A stretch of 64,000 bases of DNA. Source: Diphasiastrum complanatum. Its lineage: Eukaryota > Streptophyta > Lycopodiopsida > Lycopodiales > Lycopodiaceae. Where the stretch lies: positions 41,521,368 to 41,585,367 of the forward strand of contig CM055103.1 in NCBI GenBank assembly GCA_029204225.1, written 5' to 3'. A model generated the notes under the pieces. The model had not been told where the DNA came from. It was given only the letters and a program-made list of their open reading frames with translations, and did no database searches. Shown in pieces: positions 22,946 to 40,108 of this stretch. A program made the position numbers and the translations under genes. Numbering within the stretch: position 1 is the stretch's first letter; each line of letters starts with the position of its first letter.

Positions 22946-24780
22946 AAGCATATGCTACCATGCTCAAAATGATAAAGGAAACATTGTAGAAGTAAGTATT
23001 AAGAAGTTTCTGATTCCATGATCGTTTCATTTGAAAATAAAAAGAGACATATTCAATCAGATAATGATATTTGGTGGTTGGTAGCTTTTCAGGTAAATTG
23101 ATCATGTGTAAATTTTATATTAACAATATTCTTTGTGCTAATATTTTGACTAAAATGTTCTCCTATTCTTTTTACATGTGTTAAAAGAAGACCATGAGAT
23201 ATTGTCATGGATATTTAGTAAAACATCATATCCTACTATTATAAAAAATCACATGGAGGGAGCTCAACTAAGTGTTCCTAGAATTGGCAATTTCAACATA
23301 GAGTGGCATTTGGAGATTTAAAGACCTTGAAATGTATGTTTAATGTTTCTCATGGTGCGAACTCAAAGCACCCTTGTTTGTACAACAGGAAGACAACAAA
23401 AGACATGATGAAGAGCACAAATATATCAAGAGATAAAGATGATGCAAACTAGAGACCAATGCTACCAATTCCAATTCATAATGTTCATATTTGTACACTC
23501 CATGCGAAGGTGTTTATAATAGAAAAAAGAATATATTTCCATATATTGTTTGTGTGGAATACCAAACCAGAGTCATCTTAAAAATAACCCATTTTCAAAT
23601 TAGAAGAAGTTTTATAAAAAATAATCTTACATAAATGTCATATTAAAATCAAGAAAGATGACAAGCTTTCAAGTAAATCAAGAAATATTCCATCTATACT
23701 AAGCATTGGAGAATCGAAGGCCCTTAGAATTTTATCAAATTGTTAAAATTAGAGAATTTAAATCTCATTGGATCTACATACATCATTCAAGCATCAACGA
23801 TTTCACAACAATTAGATTGATCAAGATCTAGACACTAAATCTAGCTTAATTTTATCTAAATTGGCAATTGCCTTTAAACACCACAAGCAAGCTATCATCT
23901 ACTGATCGAATGGTCTCTGACACATGTAACATGGTGACCAAAAAAAAAAGAAATGACATGAAAATTCATTTTTTGTAATTTTTAAAATTTTAAAAAAATA
24001 ATGCCTATATTTAAAATGCTTTGCAAATTTTATATTTTCATACTAAAAAAATATCGTCTTTTGTAAAAATCTAAAATCATTTAAAAAAAACTAGACATAA
24101 AATTTTAACAACATATTCACTTTTGCAAATATTTTAATTTAATTAATAATAGATAATATCATTAGATATAAAAATACTAAAATCAACAAAAAATAATAAT
24201 TTTATTTATTTGAGAAATTATTTTGGTAACAAATATTTTAAAAATATTAAATTTTTTCTGTATGAAATAAATTTTTATGAATACAATATAAATTCAAATT
24301 AATATTTTTGAAAAACTTTAATTTTTTAAAATAATAATTTGTACACATTCAAAAAGATTTTCACAATTTAGGTCTATAACATATAAACTTTAATTTTAAA
24401 ATTTCTTACATAGATACACATCTAAAACTACATGACTTTTGAAAATATTAAAAATATTTAAAAAGAATATTATTCTTAGTATCATCATAATCAATAGCTT
24501 AAAATTCCATTAAAAAAATTCTATATTTCAAAAGATGAAATATATTAACAATTTCAACAATATTCATTAATTTTTGAGAGTATGATTTTTGAACAATATT
24601 GTCATAATTCTAGAATAATATTCATTACAATAAACATTCAGTAATTTATCTTATAGAGTAACATTGAAAAATAAATTTTAAAATATTTCAATTAGTAAAT
24701 AATATTAAAAATATATAAATGAATTTAAAAATTTCATGTCATAAAAGTTTGATATTCATATATTTAAAATAGTCAGATGA
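22946..24780. other. Gene-free flank with a very AT-rich tract
   Basis: No coding signal. From about 23930 to 24780 the sequence is almost only A and T, with long A runs and ATATT/AATAT words. Its base composition is sharply different from both neighbours. No repeats with defined ends were seen. Confidence 0.7.
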
Positions 24781-24785
24781 GTACA

Positions 24786-25415
24786 CTATTCCCAAAAGTC
24801 ATCAAGGTCATTGACATCTTTGGGCTTTCCTGGAGGAGCCTCAGTAGAAACAATGTCAACATCTTCCACGGTTTCTTCTACAGTTACAACATTATAATCT
24901 TGAACGAATACATCTTCAAACTCCCCTGTATCACCCACTTTTTCACTAGCGGGAGGTTGTGGTTCTTTCAATAGTAGAATTACAGAATCTTCGTCAGATT
25001 CTATAGACTTTCCTACCTCAGTTTATTCATCTTAGACTTCATTCGTATTTTTACAAATTCTACTAAGCTAGCATCTAATTCTACAACAACAACATGCCTG
25101 CCTTTTTGCACAACGCATGCGCTTGTAGTGCCACTACCGCTAAACAAATCTAAAACCCAATATGTTGGGTGTGAAAAAATTTCGACAAGATGATTAATTG
25201 ATTGTTGTGGCTTTTGATAAGGACCAGCCACAGAACCTATCATCGAATTTTTCAACTTCTTTGTTACTGTTGGAAATTGGAACAAGTCCCAAAGTTGGTC
25301 AGTCCGGTGGTGTTATAGTGCGGCATAGAATGTCCAACGAATAATAACCAATAGTTATTTATTCAATCTTGTTGCACAACCGTGCACCACCAGCATTGCG
25401 AACATTGGGCTTGTA
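24786..25415 (-). pseudogene. Decayed beta-class DNA amino-methyltransferase (N4/N6 family) C-terminal half
   Basis: Minus strand. The 25285-25013 frame carries a motif X-like PYQKPQQSINHLVEIFS, then motif I VLDLFSGSGTT (the SAM-binding D-x-F-x-G-x-G), then an acidic motif-II-like strand (VVVVELDASLVEF). This is the X-then-I order of the beta group of amino-methyltransferases. One base is missing near 25010; the next frame continues as a strongly acidic tail rich in D and E, ending DLDDFWE at 24786. Upstream (25415-25290) are broken frames including YKPNVRNAGGARLCN and DQLWDLFQFPTVTK. The catalytic (D/S)PP(Y/W) motif IV, expected upstream, is absent. It therefore cannot be an active enzyme. 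Origin (host gene, transposon cargo or ancient transfer) is not decided by the sequence. Confidence 0.75.
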
Positions 25416-25554
25416 CCTAGAAAAAATAAATAAATTATTATTTTAAATAATGATCTATGCTATGCTTAGCAAAGAATATTAAAAGTAAATTATTATTTTA
25501 AACAATGATCTATGCTAAACATAGAATATCTAAAAATTAAAACAAATAAAGTTA

Positions 25555-26144
25555 TGTGAACAATTGTCAAAAATTGGCAAATCTAGCTTGATCAAAAACC
25601 ATGTAGAATAGTGTAGATTGTGTACACAAGTGGGTCCCACACATGTGAGGCCATGATGCCACGTGGAAAATTCATCCTAATGTAGGTTAGGTCAAGTCAA
25701 GAGAGTTGGTCATGTCTATTTGGTGGTCATCCCTACTTTATAGGACCTACACCTAAGTTTAAGGTGAAAATTTGACCAACTAGCTACCTACCAAGCATAA
25801 CTCTAGGTGATAGACTAGGGTTTCATTTTAGCTCAAGGAGAGTGAGTTAACTTCCTTATTACATGCTGGAAATCCACCTAACTTCAAGAAGGAAGTCGAA
25901 TCTGCTATGTATTCCCTCTCTCCATAGTGAGAAGATAGAAAATTTTTGGAGCTCATTGGCAATCTCAAGCTAGTTCACTATGTACATTGAGTTTTTGTGA
26001 TTCAAATGAAACCAAATCAATTTCTACTTGTTTCTCAGGTTAAAGGCTGTACTAAAGCCTGTAGTACACACGTGTGGGCTCGGATTTCAATGTTTATCAA
26101 TGCTTTTGATTGTTAATGCTTGTTGTTTGTCAAATTGCCAATCT
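25555..26144 (+). repeat. Truncated family-1 LTR in inverted orientation
   Basis: Reverse complement of the LTRs at 2515-3215 and 6302-7002. It begins at the LTR terminus TGTGAACAATTG and stops after CCAATCT, about 110 bp before the other LTR end. At that point it joins Copia family-2 integrase sequence without a gap. No target duplication is visible. Confidence 0.9.
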
Positions 26145-27602
26145 CTAAAGGACGGAGTTGGAATTGGACCACAAATATCACTATGTACAAGATCTAATAC
26201 ATGCTTTGTTTTGACGGAATGTGAATTGAGAAACTTGCGTCTAGAGTGCTTGTCGTAGATGTAGGATTCACAAAAGAAAGATTTCCTATTTGATGAAGAA
26301 GGGAAATACAATCCATCAACTAAATTATTACAATGCATATAGGGAAGTGATCTTGTATTCACGTGTCCAAATCGACTATGCCACAAAATAGCGTTATCGT
26401 TTACATTTTTATTAGAGGTACTAGCTAATGCAACTGAATCAGAGAGTACGTATAGATTTCCGACTCTAGTGCACGTAGTCAGAGTAGTATCTTCATCAAA
26501 GATTGTACACTGCTCAAATGAGAAAGTAACAGTGTAGCCCTCATCAGTTATTTAGAGACTAATAACATATTCTTAGATAACTGAGGCACATAAAGAATAT
26601 TGGTGACATAAATAGAAAGATCATTGTTGAAAATGATCTTGACTGTCCCTTTGCCTTCCACGTGTATGGTGCTTGAATCTCCAAGGTAGATGAATTGATC
26701 TCTATTGTAAGCTGCATACTCGATAAACCATTCCTTGCAAGAGGTCATGTGTTGGGTAGCGTCGTTGTCTAGGTACCAACTATCATGGTCTTTGTTGCCA
26801 CTGTTGTATGCCATTAACAAGTGTATCTTGCTCCTTGAATTCCACCGCATTGCAGGAATGTGGCTATTGTTGTTGTTGCTTCTTTGTTCACTGTAGATGC
26901 GGATACGACACTCCTTGATGTCGTGATTGGCTCTCTTGCAATATCTGTAGAAAAGCTTCTTGCGCGATACACTGTTCTCACCTTGAGTGTCAAGCTTCTG
27001 TTGTTGTTACTACACTTGATTCTTGCCCTTGGAATATTTCTTGGTGTATAGGGCCAAGGACTTGTCTTTGATGGACATGCCACTGGTCTTTCTCTGCATT
27101 TCTTCTTGAAGTAGATGACCGATCATCTTTTGAAGAGTGAGGTAAGGCTGTGTGGAGATCATTACAACAAAGTGTTCATACGACTTTGGAAGAGAAGAAA
27201 TCAAGGTCATAATAGCATCATCATCTTGAATAGCACATCCTACTGTTGATAATTGATCCATTAGAGATTTGAAGCTGTTCATGTGAAAAGTGATGGCAAT
27301 AGAATCAGACATGCTAAGAGTAAAGAACTTCCTTCTAAAGTGCAACCTAGTGGTTACATCATGAGTCTCATACAGACTTGATAGTAAGTCCAGTGCTTCC
27401 TCTGATCTTTGATCTTCCATGCCTTTGCTTGATCACCGTCTTCTGGTTTCAGGTTAGCACCTTCTACTACATCCCAAAGATCTCTATCTATCAACATCAT
27501 CCGGAGTTTTAACTTCCAGATATAGAAGTTAGATCCATTGAGCTTGTCAATGACTCTAACCTCGCTGGATGATGAAGATGAAGAGCTACCAATATGAGAC
27601 AT
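26145..27602 (-). pseudogene. Copia family-2 5' half: gag, protease, start of integrase
   Basis: Minus strand, several frameshifts and stops. Starts at 27602 with MSHIGSSSSS, then the UBN2/DUF4219 gag motif LNGSNFYIWKLKLRMML. The zinc knuckle near 26940 (YRYCKRANHDIKEC) has lost its first cysteine. The protease reads WYLDNDATQHMTSCKEWF at about 26785; the usual active-site DSGA is DNDA here. A gag-pre-integrase part with WHSRFGHVNTRSL follows, and the start of integrase (HSDICGPIPTPSF) ends at 26145 against the inverted family-1 LTR. The rest of integrase and most of RT are absent. The leader and 5' LTR lie at 27603-29104. Confidence 0.85.
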
Positions 27603-27653
27603 GTTAACATTAATACAGATGGAACAAACTTAATCTCTCAATTTATTTGTACA

Positions 27654-27667
27654 CCGCTCTGATACCA
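27654..27667 (-). promoter_or_regulatory. Primer-binding site of Copia family 2
   Basis: TGGTATCAGAGCGG on the minus strand, three bases inside the LTR terminus at 27671. It defines 27671-29104 as the 5' LTR. Confidence 0.88.
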
Positions 27668-27670
27668 ATT

Positions 27671-29104
27671 TGATGGGACTAAGGAGGATGGAGAACACAA
27701 ACAAAGAAGAGAGCAGGAATATTTGCCAAACAGCTCTCCCGCTATAATGGGCTGCTAGATGCAGAAACAGTCTAATAGATTGTTAATGCTAAGTGTAGTC
27801 ACAGCTCAAGTGCTCTATGCCCAACAGGATCTTATAAATTAGTTCATACTCACAAAAACAAAAATGAGTAAAGAGATTAGAAGTAGTTTGTGTGTGGTAA
27901 TATTGGAAATGGAATCAATAAGAAGTTTAGTTCTAAATGGATTGACAATGCAACAAAAATAATGCAAGTTCCTCATGCATCAAAGATAGTCGTTCTTTGA
28001 TCAGAAATTGAGGAATCGTAGACGTCCGTATTCCGATCAGAATGAGTAAACAAGCGTGATAAAACAGAAGTCAAGTGCATTCAATCACAACAAGCATTTA
28101 TCTACGTTATACACAGATAGAAAAACGTGTTGTTGTTTTATTACACTGAAGCACAACAAATAGCAGTTACAACCAGAATGACGACGTAACTGAGAGGCTC
28201 AATATCATTCGTCTCATGGACGAAGCATCACATAGAGTGTGCTGGGATGATCCATTTATAGATTGCATCCATGTATTAATTACAATAAATGTTTGTCATC
28301 TAATTAGGCAAGTCATTGTACTTGGAAGTATTTGGCTTGTGATGACAATTGTACAATGTGTACATGGTCAACCTCCAAGGAATGTTTCCGCGGACGAGGA
28401 TGTTGCAAATTCTCTCACTTTGCATTTTACGTCAGGTGGCTTTCTCTCACTTTGCTTTTTCTGAGAAGTGGCTGGAATATTCCTCGTTCAAAATTGATGA
28501 CCTTTAGAATTTCTCGTTCAAAATTGATGACCTTTGGAATTTTTCTCTCTTCACATATTTCGCAAAAGCCGAAGGTGTCTGTAAAAATGTGAAGGTGCCC
28601 CGAAAAACCGAAGGTGTTGAAAACAGTTAAACTTTTGAACTGCACATAAGTTAACTTCTTTAAAATAGTTGAAAGGAAGAAGCCAAAAGTAAGTGTCACA
28701 TTTTTCGAGGAAGTGCAAACTGTGTGACACTTAGTGTATTTCTACAAACTATTGAAAAAGTAATGTATTTTTGCAGACTTGTTCTAAATGCTAGTTTGTG
28801 GAAGTCCTTAAAGATGGCCAAGCCTTCAATGGTCTTTAAATAGTTGAACTTAACATTTGAGCATGGAGAATAATAGGATTGGTTACCCTTTGTTGGAGAT
28901 CAACCGGAAGTCCATTGTTGTAGTTGTTCTTCAAATAGTCCGACTGTCTAAGTTGTGATTCCTGCAGGTGTCAGATGAGCAGACATAGAACCCAAAATAG
29001 GTTTCACCTTATTCTAGATCAAAGATGAGTAAACATGCAAGAAGAATCTTGAGATAGAAATTAGTTATTCACCAAAGAGACAACTGTGGGCTTAATTTCC
29101 AACA
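27671..29104 (-). repeat. 5' LTR of Copia family 2
   Basis: 1434 bp, TGTTGG...CCATCA when read on the minus strand. It is the inverted match of 21536-22945. The five bases outside its 5' end read AAGCA on the minus strand, the same five that follow the 3' LTR at 22946-22950. Confidence 0.9.
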
Positions 29105-35131
<6,027 letters not shown>

Positions 35132-35674
35132 TGTGACTTTCTGACAGAAAACAGGCAAAATCTTTGAGATAGAATTCGCGGAGCCGCTGGAGGACTGATC
35201 TTGATGAGATCTAGCCTCAGTGAAGCTGACGATTTCTAGGACAAAGATTTGGGTGAGAAATAAGGGATTTTGACAGTATATCAAGCTGTTTTCTCATAAT
35301 CTGACCATGGTCAGAATTCGTGGAGGTGATAAAATGAAAGATCAGGGTCTATTAGGGCTGCAAATAGACTGACGAATTCCGATATACGTGGTTGGTTCGG
35401 AAAAAGGTCACTTGGGTCACTTCTTTTCAAAGAAAATGCCCAAGTTGACTCTTTTGTTGCTTCTCCCCGACTTGATAAGTTGCTTCGTAGCTCGTGTAGG
35501 ACTTGGAGAGAAGACTCGTGCTATTGTTGGAAGATAGAAGATAGGCAAACAAGCAAACACACAACACGGAAGCGAGAAAACAAAAGGAAAAGAAACTAGG
35601 TAAAATAAAAATACTTAAAAAACGGCAACGACGCCAATGTTGGAAGTATTTCTACTTTCTACGGTGGCTAAGTC

Positions 35675-36775
35675 TAAAGAGGGGTTCGTGCGTAGTATAG
35701 TGGTAGACCAGTCTCGTCCACCTTCTAAGTTCTACAAGCTTTCAACTGTGAATAAAACATAAACAAGGAGGAAGCACCAAGGCTTTCCCAACTAGTGCTC
35801 GGAACAAAAATAAAACTAACTAAGGTGTGGCTAAGGCGGTAATCAACTAGCCAATGTCCAATAAACAAAATAAACTTGGTAAGGCTTACCCAACTAGCAA
35901 GGATCAACGAATAAAATCTTGCTAAGGCTTCCCAACTAGCAAGACGACTAAATCGGAGGCAAGAGGAGTTCCGAGCACCTTCCCTCAAGCTATGTACCTT
36001 CCAATGAGAACACAAAGAAATAGAATGATAATCTCAAAGAGAGAGCAATTTAGCATAATCTCAGAGTGTTATTTACAAGGCAAATACCTCTCCTTTTATG
36101 GCAAGGAGGGTCTTCCATAAGTATCCACTAACTTATGGGACTAATCTATTTCTAGCCTTTCTAGAACTTCTAACTTAGGATTTAGAACTTCAAAGTTCTT
36201 AACTTAGGAGAACTTAGTATAGAGAGGATCGTCCGCTTCCTAAGTTTCTACCAAGCTTCAGACAGAATGTGAAAATAGAAAAACAATGATGAAGCACTAA
36301 GGCTTACCCAACTAGTGCTCAAATTAGAAATGAAACTAATCTAAGATGACGAAATGCAAAACCTTACTAAGGCTTACCCAACTAGCAAGGTGCTTAAACT
36401 AAATCCTAGATTAACACCCAAAGGGTTTGAAAAGATAGATTGCAGCTAAACTAAGCATCAATTAATTAAAAACATGCCACAATAAAAAAAATCAATAAAA
36501 GGAGACAAGAGGAGGCCCGAGCACCTTCCCTCAAGCTATGCACCTTCCAATGGGAACACAAGTCAAATAGCAAGATAATCTCAAAGAGAGAGCAATTTAG
36601 CATAATCTCAGAGTGTTATTTACAAGGCAAATACCTCTCCTTTTATGGCAAGGAGGGTCTTCCATAAGTATCCACTAACTTATGGGACTAATCTATTTCT
36701 AGCCTTTCTAGAACTTCTAACTTAGTATTTAGAACTTCAAAGTTCTTAGCTTAGGAGAACTTGAGATAAAATATT
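35675..36775. repeat. Two tandem copies of a block of about 540 bp
   Basis: Copy 1 (about 35675-36205) and copy 2 (about 36212-36775) share an order of landmarks: GGTAGACCAG/GGATCGTCCG, several AAGGCTTACCCAACTAG phrases, GAGCACCTTCCCTCAAGC, ATCTCAAAGAGAGAGC, CTTTTATGGCAAGGAGGG, and TTCTAGAACTTCTAACTTAG. The second half is almost identical between copies. AAGGCTT(A/C)CCCAACTAG itself recurs five times. No coding capacity. It may be a solo or degenerate LTR array; no TG..CA ends or primer sites were found. Confidence 0.75.
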
Positions 36776-36855
36776 TCTAATCTTAAGTTTTCTAAGTCTA
36801 AGTTCTAAATCTAAGTTTAAGCTTATTATTATTTTTTAAGCTTCTACTCATGGGC

Positions 36856-36974
36856 ACAAACACATGTCATGCTTCTTGGTTTCCAAGGGGAGGCTCGAAC
36901 CTGAGACCAAAGAAACTTTGGATGTTAAGCTAACCAACTGAGCCAACCCCGTTGGGCTACAAACACATGTCATG
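36856..36974 (-). repeat. 16-bp target-site duplication pair around a tRNA-derived insert
   Basis: ACAAACACATGTCATG occurs exactly at 36856-36871 and again at 36959-36974, directly flanking the 87-bp insert. Sixteen perfect bases is a typical length for LINE-type (target-primed) retroposition. Confidence 0.88.
36872..36958 (-). mobile_element. 87-bp tRNA-derived retrosequence (mini SINE or tRNA retropseudogene)
   Basis: Read on the minus strand, it contains a pol III A-box-like GGCTCAGTTGGTTAGC (near 36945) and a B box GGTTCGAGCC (about 36900), spaced as in a tRNA. The 5' head is AGCCCAACGGGGTTGG. Acceptor stem pairing is poor, so it is not a functional tRNA gene. It ends ..GGAAACCAAGAAG without a clear A tail, and a perfect 16-bp duplication flanks it. 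The tRNA identity cannot be read with confidence because the anticodon stem is disrupted. Confidence 0.75.
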
Positions 36975-37624
36975 GCGGAAGTTTATTAACAAACACTCAC
37001 ACATGGTCTTACAAAAACATGTTTTATTAACAAACACTCGCATGTGGTCTTACAAAACACATGCCACGGAGTTTTATTTTTCTCATTTTTATTTTTTTGT
37101 GTGTTAGCATAGATGCTAACACACGTACTGCTAAGCCAGTTCGGCTCACACGTGTGAAAAAATCGTCCAACCTCATGTCGTGATACATGTCATTGATTTG
37201 TGACTCACACGTGTAAAAAAATTCAACCAATGTTGTTTTTTGTTGTTTTTTATTCTCATTTCATCTCCCAGCACAAAAGTCGATATCAAATCAACGCTAT
37301 GGTTTTTTTTTCCTTTTCTGAAAAGGACATTTTAATGTCAAAAAAAAATTTAGAGAGAGAAAATAACGTTCTAGAGAGAAAAAAATGTGCTTTACCAGCC
37401 TGGGTAGAGTACTTGGTATGAGGGGAGGTGGCGAATCCCACCAATACTATAGGGGAGTGCGGGTTGCAACTCAGGGCGAGCTCCAACCAAGTCTCAGCCT
37501 CCCTTGCTGGAATGTTGTCCTGGCGCCCGTCTTGGCATGCCAGCGCCCAGGAGACTAGGGTCAGTCACACACTTGAAATGTAACTTTCTCAGATTTATTA
37601 ATAAAGTGAGATTTTTCTCAAACT

Positions 37625-39222
37625 GACTCTGATTACCTTCTGGATTTCAGTGTTCAATAAAAGCGCCAGTTGTAAGGCCGCTTCAAACTTTTTGATTTGG
37701 CACATAACTGAGGGTCGTATCCTGGGACGCCAGTGGTATGCCGTTGGGACCATTCGGTCTGTGGCGCCAGCGGTATGCTGTCGGGACCATTTGGTCCAGG
37801 AACTAGTTGTCTTCATATCTGTCGTGGCTTGTGGTTCTGAGTGTTCCTTGCATGAATGTGAATGGGTTAAGCTCTTGGGGAACGAGCTCTAACCTATCGG
37901 CTGAGTTGGATGGCTTGCATGGGTGGAAGTTACCTGTTTATGGCTGTCCAGTCTGGCGTGGCGCCAGGTTGGCTTCCAGCGCTCGTGACGAAGCTTTCAG
38001 TTGGTTAAGTCTGATGTAAGTCAGATCGCTTGCTTGGAATGAATGTTACTCGTTTGTAACGAAGCTTCGAGTTGGTTAAGTTTGATGTATGTCGGGCGGC
38101 TTGCTTGGAGGGAAGTCACCCACATCGGGACCCCCGATCTGGCATGGCTCCAAGCTGGATCTCAATGTTGGTTTTGAAACTTCAAGTTGGTTAAGTCTGA
38201 TCGTTGTTGGCGAGTTGCCTACTTGTATGTCAAATCGGTTTGGATGGCAAGAGTTGAAAGCTGGGAAGCTAAGTTGTGGTTCCCGGCTCCCTTTGGGATG
38301 CCTACACTACACAGTGCCAGGCCTGAACCGCGAGAACTGACCGTGCTTACACCTCAAGGGCAACACCTTGACTCATCAAGTCCCTTGTTCTGTCGACCAC
38401 CCCGACCGTGGACGCACCCGTGCTTACACTGTGGGCAGCACCTTGCACAACAATTGTCCTGATGAACCCCAGATTATGGCCATTTCCGTGAGATCCGCAT
38501 AGCTGACCGGCTAGTCGGCTTTGATACCACATGTAACACAGGCATCCCAAAGGGAGCCGGGAACCACGACTTAGCTTCCCGGCCTTCAACTCTTGTCGTC
38601 CAAACCAACTTGACATACAAGCAGCCGACTCGCCAACAACGATCAGACTTAACCAACTTGAAGTTTCGAAACCAACATTGGAATCCAACATGGCGCCATG
38701 CCAGATCGGCGGTCCTGATGTGGGTGACTTCTCTCCAAGCAAGCCGCCCGACATACATCAAACTTAAACAACTCGAAGCTTCGGTACAAATGAGTAACAT
38801 CCATTCCAAGCAAGCGGTCTGACTTACATCATACTTAACCAACTGAAAGCTTCGTCACGTGTGCTGGAAGCCAACCTGGCACCACGCCAGACTGGACAGC
38901 CATAAACAGGTAACTTTCACCCAAGAAAGCCATCCAACTCAGCCAACATGTTAGAGCCCGTTCCCCAAGAGCTTAACCCATTCATGTTAATGCAAGGAAC
39001 ACTCAGAACCACAAGCCGCAACAGATATGGAAACAACCAGTTCCTGGACCAAATGGTCCCGACAACATACCGCTGGCGCCACGAACCGAATGGTCTCGAC
39101 GACATACCGCTGGCGTCCCGGAATACGACCCTCAGCTATGTGCCAGATCAAAAAGTTTGAAGCGGCCTTACAACTGGCGCTTTTACCGAACACTGAAACC
39201 TAGAAGGTAACTTGGCAGTTGG
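37625..39222. repeat. Large inverted repeat made of two head-to-head LTR-like arms
   Basis: The left arm (about 37625-38312) and right arm (about 38531-39222) are reverse complements at high identity. Landmarks are AAAAGCGCCAGTTGTAAGGC, GGTCCAGGAACTAGTTGT-type sequence and TTCCCGGCTCCCTTTGGGAT. About 220 bp lie between. Next to the right arm the minus strand reads TGGTATCAAAGCC, a primer-site-like sequence, so that arm looks like a 5' LTR followed by about 200 bp of leader. The left arm lacks a matching site. Within each arm, GTTGGTTAAGT(C/T)TGATG recurs about every 90 bp. Confidence 0.8.
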
Positions 39223-39313
39223 TAACCATGTCTTCGGCTAAGTTGTCGGTATCCACGCCTATGAGTTTGGGCCAAAATATTCTATTCTTGACCTTATTGG
39301 TAGGAAACGGTTC

Positions 39314-39640
39314 TCACCTCGCTACTGGATAGTAATAAGGATTTGTGCGCATGTAGGAGGGAGCTTTGATATACCGTGCCATTGAGGTCTTACTTTGCAA
39401 GAAGAGCTGATGATGCCAGAGAGGTTGTGGATCCAAGAGTTTGACTGCTTCTTTATGTGTTTGACTCTGGTCCAAATCTGGCAGTATGTAGCCACCTTGC
39501 TCTTTTGTTGTTGGATATTTCTTGGCAAACTCCTGAGAGGCATGCAACTCATTGCTCGGTTCTATGGGTGTGATTCTATGTCGGATGGTTGGTGCTTCAG
39601 AGGCAATCTCGTGTTGAATTTGGGGTCGGGTTCAGGAGAG
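39314..39640 (-). CDS. Unrecognised open frame of about 105 codons
   Basis: An uninterrupted minus-strand frame ending in a stop at 39314, polar and rich in Q, P and Y. It includes ELHASQEFAKKYPTTKEQ, KEAVKLLDPQPLWHH and a C-terminus PYYYPVAR. There is no obvious start codon; the frame is open from a stop near 39640. It lies just outside the LTR-like inverted repeat and could be a piece of that element's coding region or a chance frame. No function is assigned. Confidence 0.25.
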
Positions 39641-40108
39641 AGAGAGGAGGCGAGGGGTTAGCTTCAACAATTCTTTGTGACTCAGGAGAAAATTGTTGTG
39701 GAATGAATGGGGGGTTAGTGGTGTCGAGAGGGTTAGAAGCGGTGGAAAGAAAAAGATAATGTTTGGAGCTGGTACCCCTAGAGCCTGACGGATTGGTTAT
39801 TGCTTTGCAAGCCTAGATTTCATTATGTCTGAGAAACAAGGTAGATGCTGCCCAAATTTTCTCTGAAACTAAAATTTGCAGATTTGCCATTATTCACACA
39901 GAATCTCGTTGTCTCTAAGACTTAACCTCAATCAACTCTAGAAATCTTTCCATCAGTTAGTGTGAGCTACATAGCCGGCCCATAGACAATTGGTAAGCTA
40001 AAACCCATGGCCACAATATCCTCATATCACTTTTTTGAGAACAAAAACTATAGCCCATAAGGAATTCATTTTCAACACTTCAATCCGGACGAACAAGATA
40101 CATGGGTT

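Noticed and set aside
36872-36958. Functional tRNA gene
   Set aside because: A and B boxes are present, but the acceptor and anticodon stems do not pair properly, and a 16-bp duplication shows it is a retroposed copy.
37395-37620. Second tRNA-derived SINE (GGGTAGAGTACTTGG and GGGTTGCAACTC)
   Set aside because: The boxes deviate from consensus, and no tail or target duplication could be found.
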